Source of the DNA: VXNJ01 sp965249595
GTDB taxonomy: Bacteria > Chloroflexota > UBA11872 > VXNJ01
Length of the DNA: 64,000 nucleotides
Assembly (NCBI GenBank): GCA_965249595.1
Contig: OZ252242.1
Coordinates: 1,302,001-1,366,000 of the forward strand
Direction of reading: 5' to 3'
In this document: in pieces, positions 26,171-33,497 of the stretch
Numbering within the stretch: position 1 is the first letter of the stretch
Layout of the letters: the number at the start of each line of letters is the position of its first letter
Notes under the pieces: generated by a model
What the model saw: the letters and a program-made list of their open reading frames with translations, nothing else
Told to the model about the DNA's origin: nothing
Database searches by the model: none
Translations under genes and position numbers: made by a program

Positions 26171-27445
26171 TTACATCTGGGAAATTAATGCCGCTGCCGC
26201 GGTGGGCAGCGACGGAGGACCAAAATCGGGTCGGATGCTGGAAAACTCCTGTCCCGACCGCACGGTTCGCAGCACCAGACCAGCGGCTGCGGCACTGTCG
26301 CCAAAGTCGGCCGTCGGCCGAGAGGAATCGAAACTGGTGGCATCGACGTGAACGGCAGTGCAATTGATGCGTCGCCGGGCGAGCATCGCCAGCGACGCAA
26401 TCCAGCTAGGGTCTGGCGAAGGTGACACGGCGACCACCGAAACGCCGGGTCCAAATCCGGCGCCAAATTCGGCCAATGCCAGATCGAAGGCATCTGTTCC
26501 GTGGGCGCGCACTATCGCCAAATGTTCGAGGATCCGCCAAAGCTGTTGCGGCCCTTTTTGGGGCTCAAGAATCGTGCGCTGACCGGCCCGCGCGGCCAGA
26601 CCCACGGCCCGCCCCGCACGAACCTGCTGATAGGCGGCGGCGGTAGCTATGTTTACGGCCATTTCCTCGGTGGTGTCCGCTCCCACGCCAGCTTGAACCG
26701 AACGTTGAAGGTCGAGCACTATCCAGACGCTGGAGGCCGGCTCAAGATCGAATTCCTTGACCGTGATCTGACCGCGGCGGGCGGTTGATAGCCAATGGAT
26801 TCGCTTCATTGGATCACCGGGGGCGAAATCGCGAATCCCGGCCGCGTCGGAAGTGATCTGATGGGTGCGGGCATTAGAACGGGCCGAACCGAATTGATAA
26901 CCGGCCGGGACGCTCAAATCCCCCATGATGGCGATTTTTGGGTAGACCACGAATGTTGTCGTGCGCGGAAAGTCAAATTCAGCCGCAAAAATCCCGAACG
27001 GGTCACTGGTGCGCACGATCATCGGGCCCATCGTGAACACTCCGCGCCTCAGCGCGCGACCCGAACTGTGCCAAACCTTGGTCTGACGTCCGGTAAGGTT
27101 TTCCGCTATTGATGCCGAATAACCGGGAAAGTTTGACCCGTCCTCGAGTTCGACTATCAGCACCGGCAATCGGCCCAAATTGGTAAGGCGGAATTCCTCG
27201 GCGACTTCGTCCCCGGTAAATGCGGCCTTCGTCACCAGAGTCCGCGAAAGCCGCAGATTGGTAACCGATCTGGATATCCAGAACCAGGTAATCCCCACCA
27301 GGGCGGCGGTCACATAGAAGAACCAATAGACGATTGCCGAGGTCGTCACCAAGGCCAAAACCCCAAGCACCCCGACTGCCAGGAGCGCCAGCGGGCGCTG
27401 CAGGGTGAGGGCCGGCCGGCCAGGCCGGAGCACTTCACGGCGCAA
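26171..27445 (-). CDS. DUF58 domain protein
   Basis: A 424-residue protein with two N-terminal membrane helices (about 20-60) and a beta-rich region followed by the DUF58 signature IRDFAPGDPMKRIHWLSTARRG near residues 205-226. A vWA-like C-terminal half begins at VWIVLDLQRS. Such proteins work with MoxR-type AAA ATPases and transglutaminase-core proteins in cell-envelope or enzyme-maturation roles that are not well defined. The stop lies 3 bases before the TgpA-like start, and its own start overlaps the argA stop by 11 bases, so three genes share a transcript. No MoxR gene is in the window. Confidence 0.85.
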   Translation of the reverse strand: MRREVLRPGRPALTLQRPLALLAVGVLGVLALVTTSAIVYWFFYVTAALVGITWFWISRSVTNLRLSRTLVTKAAFTGDEVAEEFRLTNLGRLPVLIVELEDGSNFPGYSASIAENLTGRQTKVWHSSGRALRRGVFTMGPMIVRTSDPFGIFAAEFDFPRTTTFVVYPKIAIMGDLSVPAGYQFGSARSNARTHQITSDAAGIRDFAPGDPMKRIHWLSTARRGQITVKEFDLEPASSVWIVLDLQRSVQAGVGADTTEEMAVNIATAAAYQQVRAGRAVGLAARAGQRTILEPQKGPQQLWRILEHLAIVRAHGTDAFDLALAEFGAGFGPGVSVVAVSPSPDPSWIASLAMLARRRINCTAVHVDATSFDSSRPTADFGDSAAAAGLVLRTVRSGQEFSSIRPDFGPPSLPTAAAALISQM

Positions 27446-27938
27446 TGGCGTAAGTATCCAAATCGATGGTTAGGGCAATCTCATCGCAGCGATCGTATTT
27501 GGGGCACTTGTAGCATTCGGTCCAAACCTTGTGGGTTAGCCGGTCGCGCTGCGAGACGACAAACCCCAACTTCTTGAAAAATTCGGGCCGCAGAGTAAGT
27601 GTGAATACCTGCGGTACGCCAAGGGTTCGAGCCTCATCCAGGCACCGCCTGACCAAATCCTGCCCGATGCCCTGGCGCTGCCATTCGGTGGCGACCGCCA
27701 ATGCGCGAATTTCAGCCGTGTCCGGCGGCATGATATGCAGGGCCGCCGACCCGATGACGAGATCGCCGGCGCGGACGACCTTGTAATCGCGCAGATTCTC
27801 GATGATGTCCGAGATTGGCCGCGGCAACATTTCATCGGCAGCCGCGAAGGGGTCGATCAGCGCTTTTATGGCCGGGGCATCGAACAAATTCGCCGGCACC
27901 ACGCGGGCCGGCTGCCTGATCCTATTCAATTGGGCCAT
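27435..27938 (-). CDS. argA: N-acetylglutamate synthase, short GNAT type
   Basis: A 167-residue GNAT acetyltransferase that transfers acetyl from acetyl-CoA to glutamate, the first committed step of arginine synthesis. The acetyl-CoA loop reads RQGIGQDLV, preceded by AEIRALAVA. The C-terminal block LTHKVWTECYKCPKYDRCDE is diagnostic of the short ArgA type known from actinobacteria and relatives, which lacks the kinase-like domain of E. coli ArgA. Three cysteines in that block may bind metal or form a redox site. It lies away from the main arg clusters, in a membrane-protein operon, and is divergent from uvrD. Confidence 0.88.
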   Translation of the reverse strand: MAQLNRIRQPARVVPANLFDAPAIKALIDPFAAADEMLPRPISDIIENLRDYKVVRAGDLVIGSAALHIMPPDTAEIRALAVATEWQRQGIGQDLVRRCLDEARTLGVPQVFTLTLRPEFFKKLGFVVSQRDRLTHKVWTECYKCPKYDRCDEIALTIDLDTYAIAP

Positions 27939-27982
27939 CGCGATGTCCTTTCGCCATCTAAATTTTCACACCCAGGCCTTAG

Positions 27983-28011
27983 TTGTACGGGCACCTAAGC
28001 GCCCAAATAAC
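27983..28011 (+). promoter_or_regulatory. Weak candidate promoter for the helicase gene
   Basis: TTGTAC (27983-27988) and AATAAC (28006-28011) are spaced by 17 bases, upstream of an AGGAGG ribosome site at 28037-28042. The hexamers match the sigma-70 consensus only partially (3/6 and 4/6), so this is tentative. It sits in the 114-base gap between divergent argA and the helicase gene. Confidence 0.25.
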
Positions 28012-28052
28012 ATTGATCGCGAACCAGCCTATCGCTAGGAGGCTCCGCGCGC

Positions 28053-30281
28053 ATGCCGCACCCCAGCTACGGCAATGAATCTCTAAACCCCGAGCAGGCC
28101 GCCGCCGTGCACCATGTCGAGGGGCCAATGATGATTCTGGCCGGGGCCGGTTCGGGCAAGACGCGGGTTATCACCCACCGCGCCGCCTACTTGGTTGGCG
28201 GATTGGGCGTAGATCCACGCCGGGTCCTGGCGGTCACCTTTACCAATAAAGCTGCATCCGAGATGCGGCAGCGGGCGATCGACTTGGGCGGATCGATCCT
28301 CTTTGACGCCCAGATCTCGACGATCCATCGCCTTGGCGTACACCTGCTGCGGCGCCACGGTTCGCATCTGGGTATCGCGCCGGACTTTTCAATCGTCGAC
28401 GCCGAAGACCAGCGGGCGCTGCTGCGCGCGGTCCTGCGCGGTCGGGGTCTCTCGAAGGCCAGCTTGGGTCGGCACGGCGAACGCCACATTGCCACCTATC
28501 TGGCCCGTGCCAAGGAGGAATTGGCCGACCCGGTGGCTTTCTATTCCGCCAGCGTTGACTACGCCCTCGACCCGGAGCTTTTCGGCGAGATCGTCTCCGA
28601 CTACGAGCGGTCGCTCAAGGCCGCCAACGCGCTCGATTTCGGTGATCTGCTCGCCCGCCCGGTGCAGCTGCTAACTGAGCAAGAAATCCTCCTCGAACAA
28701 CTCCAGCGCTGGTACAGCCATGTGATGGTTGACGAGTATCAAGACATAAATAAGGCGCAGGATTCCTTGCTCACGCTGCTCGCCGACGGCCATCGCAACC
28801 TAGTCGTCGTCGGCGACGACGATCAGTGCATTTACACCTGGCGCGGCGCCGATGTGCGCCTCATCCTCGATTTCGTCAAGCGTTATCCCGATGCCAACGT
28901 CGTGCGTCTAACCCGCAATTACCGTTCATCGGGCAACATCCTGGCCTGCGCCAACCATCTGGCCCAGGGATTGCCGGTACGCCATGCCAAGGAGCTTTGG
29001 ACCGATCGCCCGCCAGGGCTAAAGATCACGGTTGTCGAGGCCGAGGATACCGACGACGAGGCCGAGGCGGTGGCGCGCACGATCGCCGAGTTGGCCAACG
29101 AAGGAATGGACTTGCGCCAGATCGGCATTCTTTACCGCGTCAATTCGCAATCGCGCGAGCTGGAAACCGAACTGCGTCGATTTCGGATCGATTACCGCAT
29201 TCGCGGCGCGCCGGAGTTTTACCAGCGGCGGGAGATCAAAGACCTAATCGCCTATTTGCGCGTCATCCACAACGATTCGGACCTAATTGCCTGGCGGCGC
29301 ATCATCAACATGCCGCCGCGTGGCATCGGCCCCGGCACGCTGGCCAACGTCGAGGCGTTGCGCGTCGATTTAGGCTTGCCGCTGGGAGCGGCCTTGGAGT
29401 TGCTCTGCCAGGGATCCGATCCGGACATAACGGCCCGTTTTACGACTCGAGCCCGGGGCTGCCTGGAGTCGGTCAGCAGCCTGATCGGCCGGCTGCGGGA
29501 GGCGGCTGCGGCGTTGCCGCTGCCGCAGTTGCTCGAACATGTCTTCGAGCAATCCGGTTACCAGACGATGCTCGCCGGCGACGATCGCGGCGAGGATCGT
29601 CTGGAGAATGTCCAGTCACTGCTCGACGGCATGGCGGCTTATGCAACGATCGATCCGGCGACCGCCCTTTTGCAATTCCTTGAAGACGTGGCTCTAGTCT
29701 CCGGCGGCGATGACGGCGAAGGAAGCTCAGATGGGCCTTACGTTGAGATGATGACCCTGCATAGGGCCAAGGGGCTCGAATATGACTGCGTATTCGTCTG
29801 CGGCTTCGTCGACGGCATGATCCCGCACTCGCGCAGTTTCGACGGCGCTATCGATGAAGAGCGCCGCCTGGCCTATGTCGGGATGACCCGTGCCCGTGAT
29901 CGTCTGTATCTCACACATGCTGCGCGGGCCCGCGGCTATTGGGGAACGCAGTCGCAGGACCCTTCCCGTTTCCTGGCCGACGTGCCGATCAAGCTGATCG
30001 ATTTTGTGAGCACCGACCGCTACCAGAACGCCGGTCAATTTGGAATGTTCCCGCAGCCAACCCAGCCGACCCCGGCGCCGCACCCGCCGACCCCGGTAGG
30101 CAAATTTGCCAGTGGCCAAAAGGTCCATCACGCCAGCTTTGGCAACGGCACGATCATTTCTTCGGCCATCCGCAGCGGCGAAGAGATCGTTGCCGTGGCC
30201 TTCGATTCGGGAGAGACTAAGAACCTGATGGTCTCTCATGCCCGCCTGCAACCGGCCAGCTCGCCGAGCAAGGCCAGTTAG
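28053..30281 (+). CDS. pcrA: UvrD/PcrA/Rep-family superfamily 1 DNA helicase
   Basis: A 742-residue 3'-5' helicase used in nucleotide-excision repair, replication restart and removal of recombinase. Motif Ia/Walker A is AGAGSGKT (30-37); VDEYQDINKAQ and VVVGDDDQCIYTWRGAD are motifs II-III; LTRNYRSS and the C-terminal TLHRAKGLEYDCVFVCG and YVGMTRARDRL are motifs IV-VI. The last ~45 residues (GQKVHHASFGNGTI) form the Tudor-like PcrA C-terminal tail. A strong AGGAGG lies 10 bases before the ATG. The ligase gene follows after 271 bases, as pcrA-ligA pairs do in many bacteria, but a ligase-like remnant sits between them. Confidence 0.93.
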   Translation: MPHPSYGNESLNPEQAAAVHHVEGPMMILAGAGSGKTRVITHRAAYLVGGLGVDPRRVLAVTFTNKAASEMRQRAIDLGGSILFDAQISTIHRLGVHLLRRHGSHLGIAPDFSIVDAEDQRALLRAVLRGRGLSKASLGRHGERHIATYLARAKEELADPVAFYSASVDYALDPELFGEIVSDYERSLKAANALDFGDLLARPVQLLTEQEILLEQLQRWYSHVMVDEYQDINKAQDSLLTLLADGHRNLVVVGDDDQCIYTWRGADVRLILDFVKRYPDANVVRLTRNYRSSGNILACANHLAQGLPVRHAKELWTDRPPGLKITVVEAEDTDDEAEAVARTIAELANEGMDLRQIGILYRVNSQSRELETELRRFRIDYRIRGAPEFYQRREIKDLIAYLRVIHNDSDLIAWRRIINMPPRGIGPGTLANVEALRVDLGLPLGAALELLCQGSDPDITARFTTRARGCLESVSSLIGRLREAAAALPLPQLLEHVFEQSGYQTMLAGDDRGEDRLENVQSLLDGMAAYATIDPATALLQFLEDVALVSGGDDGEGSSDGPYVEMMTLHRAKGLEYDCVFVCGFVDGMIPHSRSFDGAIDEERRLAYVGMTRARDRLYLTHAARARGYWGTQSQDPSRFLADVPIKLIDFVSTDRYQNAGQFGMFPQPTQPTPAPHPPTPVGKFASGQKVHHASFGNGTIISSAIRSGEEIVAVAFDSGETKNLMVSHARLQPASSPSKAS

Positions 30282-30295
30282 AACCCTTCCCGCCG

Positions 30296-30425
30296 ATGCT
30301 TATGTTCGCGCAACTGGCAGGTTACCGGCAGCGGTTCGAAGTGGTCTCTTCGCGGTTGGAGATCATCACCGAATTGGCCGAATTATTTGGCGCCTCCACG
30401 CCGGCCGAAGCGCGGGCCGGCGGTC
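30296..30425 (+). pseudogene. Remnant of an ATP-dependent DNA ligase N-terminus
   Basis: The frame beginning ATG at 30296 or 30302 reads MFAQLAGYRQRFEVVSSR then LEIITELAELFGASTPAEA. This resembles the opening of archaeal-type/bacterial ATP-dependent DNA ligases ('F.ELA.Y..RLE.TSSR.EM..ILAELF...P.E'). Similarity stops near 30425, and no nucleotidyltransferase domain (K-x-D-G) follows, because the NAD-dependent ligase gene begins at 30553. The match is short and is my reading, not a search result. The alternative is a short leader peptide or chance. If real, it is a fossil of a second ligase at the very site of ligA. Confidence 0.45.
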
Positions 30426-30473
30426 AAATTGCGAACCGTAGATACTTGCCATTCGGGCCCTCTCCCGGGCGCT

Positions 30474-30507
30474 GCCGCCGTCGGCAAGGTGCCGCCGTCG
30501 GCAAGGT
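30474..30507 (+). repeat. Tandem 17-base duplication upstream of ligA
   Basis: GCCGCCGTCGGCAAGGT occurs twice back to back (30474-30490 and 30491-30507), with a partial third start (GCGGCCGC) after it. It lies between the ligase-like remnant and the ligA start. A 17-base unit is not a multiple of three, so such a duplication would break any frame crossing it. Confidence 0.75.
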
Positions 30508-30552
30508 GCGGCCGCGGGGAATGCGGCCAAGCCGGAAGGGAGCGCCTAGCAC

Positions 30553-33144
30553 TTGAACGAAGCCGATTCCTCCGCCAGCACAAACATCCCCGAGGCCACT
30601 GCCGAGGTCGCCCGATTGCGCCGCGAGTTGATTCGGCACGAGCACCTCTACTACGTACTGGACAGACCCGAGGTAAGCGATGCCGAATTTGACCGGATGC
30701 TGCGCCAGCTCCAAGGGCTTGAACGTGAATTCCCCGTCCTGGTCACACCGGATTCACCCACCTTAAGGATCGGGGGATCGCCGCGACCCGGAGTCGCCAA
30801 GGCCGATCACTCGTCGGTATTGCTCAGCCTGGACAACGCCCTAGACGATGAGGAACTCGCGGACTTCGACCGCCGCGTGCGGGTAGGGGCTGGTGTCGAC
30901 GCCATCGGTTATGTCGGCGAACTCAAGCTCGACGGTGTATCGATGGCGGTACAGTACGCCGACGGACAGTTGGCCCTGGCCCTCACCCGCGGCGACGGGG
31001 TCTCGGGCGAGGTGATTACCCCCAACGCGCAGACTCTTAGGTCGCTGCCGCTGGCGGTGGATCGCCGGCTTCTGTCAGATGCCGGGATGGGTGTCGACTT
31101 CGAGGTTCGCGGCGAGGTGGTGATGCCCAAGCAGGCCTTTGCCGAACTCAATCGCCGGCAAACCGCCGAGGGCGGACACGTGTTTGCCAACCCGCGCAAC
31201 GCCGCCGCCGGTTCGCTGCGGATGCTGGACCCGAAAGTGACGGCGGGGCGCCGATTGGACTTCTACTGCTACGCGTTGCTAGTTGACGGCCGGCCGTGGG
31301 GCCAAACGCACTGGCAGGGGTTGGACCTGATGGAAAAGCTCGGCTTCAAGGTCAATGCGCACCGCCGCCGCCTTGCGGGACTCGACTCCATGCGCGAATT
31401 TCGCGATTACTGGATGGAGCGGCGCCAATCGCTTGATTACGAGATCGACGGTTTGGTGTTCAAGGTCGATTCGACGCCGGACCAGGCGCGACTGGGTGCT
31501 ACCGCCAAGGCCCCGCGCTGGGCAATTGCCGCCAAACCGCTGGCCCAGCAGGCCGAGACGGTAGTCGAGGCAATCGACGTGCAGGTTGGGCGGACGGGGG
31601 CAATAACCCCGCGCGCGCACCTGCGTCCAGTCAAGATCGGCGGGGTTACGGTTGCGCGGGCAACCCTTCACAATTTCGACGAAATCGAGCGCCTCGGGCT
31701 GCGAATCGGCGACACCGTGCTGGTCGAGCGCAGCGGTGAAGTGATCCCTAAGGTGTTGCGGGTAATCAGTCCGGGCGCGCAGCGACAGAAGATTGCGATT
31801 CCGAGCGCCTGCCCTAGCTGCGCGACCCCGATCGAACGCCCCGAAGGCGAGGTTGTCTGGCGCTGTCCCAATACGCGCTGTCCGACACGCTTAAAAGAAT
31901 CAATCCTGCATTTTGGTCATCGCGCCGCGATGGACATCGATGGTTTGGGCGAGTGGCTGGCAAACGAGATCGTGGATCGCGGAATGGTCCGCGACATCGC
32001 CGACCTTTACGGACTCCAAGCGCAACAGCTGGCGCGGTTGGAAGCCGATTCATTTCTGTTTTCCGATTCAGAAGCCGAAAAGCTTGTTCAACGATTGGCG
32101 ATCGCAAAAGATTCGGTCGCCGTGGGCAGGGTTTTGTACGCGTTAGGCATCCCCAGAATCGGCGAAAAGACGGCCGAACAGGTCGGCAAGCAATTTGCGA
32201 CTCCGGCAGAGCTTTGGTCCGAATTGCCCACAATGAATTCCGCGCGGGCCGGATTAACCGAGAGTCAGTCTCAGGCCATCACAAAATTTTTAGCCGATTC
32301 GCTAAATCAGCGATTGATCGAGGACCTAATGCGCTATGGCCCACCGTTCGAACGCGGCGCGCGCGTTGGGGAGGGCACGTCGCACGGAGAGAGTCCTTGG
32401 CCCCAAGCTCGATTGATGGAGTTCTTGCAGCGGGTAACCGCGCCACTAGCGCGTCGCGACCTGCCGGGTTCAGCTAAGGGCATTGGAAGTGTTGTGGCGC
32501 GGCGGTTGGTTGAATTGGGTCGGGTGCGGCGACCGGCCGACATTTATCAAATCAACGCCAATCAACTCGAACTGATTCCGCACCGAACTCAATTTGGTGA
32601 CAAGTCGGCGCAGCGGGTTATCGACGCCCTGGATCGATCCAAGTCAGTTCCCCTCCAGAGGTTGTTGTTCGGATTGGGAATCCGCCACATCGGTGAGCGT
32701 GCGTCCCAATTGCTGGCGATGCATTTCGGAGATTTGGACGCCCTTGCCAAAGCCAGCGCCGAGGAATTGGCTGACGTAGACGAAATCGGCCCAATAATCG
32801 GTGAAGCAGTGCACGAATACTTCGGCGACCAGAACAATCAGGAACTGGTCGGTCGGCTTCGCACCGCCGGGCTGCGGTTTTCGGCGGAACAAAGCCAGCT
32901 TCGGCTATTGCTGCCCGAAGTGGCCGGAAAAACCTTCGTCCTGACCGGGGCACTTGAACAGATGACTCGCCGGCGGGCGCGCGAGTTGATCCAATCTTTC
33001 GGAGGCCGGGTGACCAATTCGGTTACCACTGACACCGACTACCTTGTAATCGGTGCGAATCCCGGTAGCAAGTTGGCGCGAGCGCGCGAGGCGAAGATTC
33101 CGATCCTCAGCGAGGAAGATCTGTCGCGGATATTGACCGAATGA
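30553..33144 (+). CDS. ligA: NAD-dependent DNA ligase with duplicated helix-hairpin-helix domain
   Basis: Seals nicks in DNA using NAD+. Domain order: Ia (~10-75), adenylation domain with ELKLDG (Lys125 is the adenylated residue), OB fold (~330-410), zinc finger with Cys 420, 423, 438 and 443, a first HhH domain (~448-598), a linker, a second HhH domain (~622-776), and BRCT (~788-863). At 863 residues it is about 190 longer than usual (~670). The excess is the second HhH copy: GVGSVVARRLVEL-like and FGLGIRHIGERASQLLA repeat the first copy's LYALGIPRIGEKTAEQV. The start is TTG at 30553, with GGAAGGGAG upstream. The adenylation residues look intact. Confidence 0.92.
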   Translation: MNEADSSASTNIPEATAEVARLRRELIRHEHLYYVLDRPEVSDAEFDRMLRQLQGLEREFPVLVTPDSPTLRIGGSPRPGVAKADHSSVLLSLDNALDDEELADFDRRVRVGAGVDAIGYVGELKLDGVSMAVQYADGQLALALTRGDGVSGEVITPNAQTLRSLPLAVDRRLLSDAGMGVDFEVRGEVVMPKQAFAELNRRQTAEGGHVFANPRNAAAGSLRMLDPKVTAGRRLDFYCYALLVDGRPWGQTHWQGLDLMEKLGFKVNAHRRRLAGLDSMREFRDYWMERRQSLDYEIDGLVFKVDSTPDQARLGATAKAPRWAIAAKPLAQQAETVVEAIDVQVGRTGAITPRAHLRPVKIGGVTVARATLHNFDEIERLGLRIGDTVLVERSGEVIPKVLRVISPGAQRQKIAIPSACPSCATPIERPEGEVVWRCPNTRCPTRLKESILHFGHRAAMDIDGLGEWLANEIVDRGMVRDIADLYGLQAQQLARLEADSFLFSDSEAEKLVQRLAIAKDSVAVGRVLYALGIPRIGEKTAEQVGKQFATPAELWSELPTMNSARAGLTESQSQAITKFLADSLNQRLIEDLMRYGPPFERGARVGEGTSHGESPWPQARLMEFLQRVTAPLARRDLPGSAKGIGSVVARRLVELGRVRRPADIYQINANQLELIPHRTQFGDKSAQRVIDALDRSKSVPLQRLLFGLGIRHIGERASQLLAMHFGDLDALAKASAEELADVDEIGPIIGEAVHEYFGDQNNQELVGRLRTAGLRFSAEQSQLRLLLPEVAGKTFVLTGALEQMTRRRARELIQSFGGRVTNSVTTDTDYLVIGANPGSKLARAREAKIPILSEEDLSRILTE

Positions 33145-33497
33145 GCCAGAACGTGATTTGTGCAGGAACGGAAATGACCGAACGCATTTATGACCGCCGC
33201 CGGTCGCAATGACCGGTTTGGGCCCGATGCCTGGATTTCTCCGGGTCCGCTGGCCAAAATCATCGGCGAGGAATTGCGTTGCCATTGGGTAGATGACCAG
33301 CGACCGACCCGCGGCTGCGGGCTTCGGTTTCGGCGCGGCCAGGGTATTCCAGGGGTGGACAAACAGGGCCCCAGCGGCTTCTCGACGGTTGACTTTTTTT
33401 AACCAGGTTGGATGGGCTGTAGCTAGCCTGACGGCCATGATCGGCGAAGAACCACCGTCTATATCCGGATAAGGATCACCCGGCCCGGCGCCGGGAA
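33145..33497. other. Intergenic stretch between convergent genes, no gene recognised
   Basis: The 353 bases between the ligA stop and the acyltransferase stop hold no coding region with recognisable sequence. A perfect GC palindrome CCCGGCGCCGGG (33484-33495) sits next to the acyltransferase stop and could serve as a transcript-end hairpin, although it lacks a T-tract. A T7 run at 33394-33400 has no convincing stem before it. Confidence 0.45.

Noticed and set aside
29727..30251. Minus-strand open frame within the helicase gene
   Set aside because: It is an antisense shadow of well-conserved helicase motifs.
33190..33402. Open frame between ligA and the acyltransferase gene
   Set aside because: No family match on either strand, and the frame is short and isolated between convergent stops.
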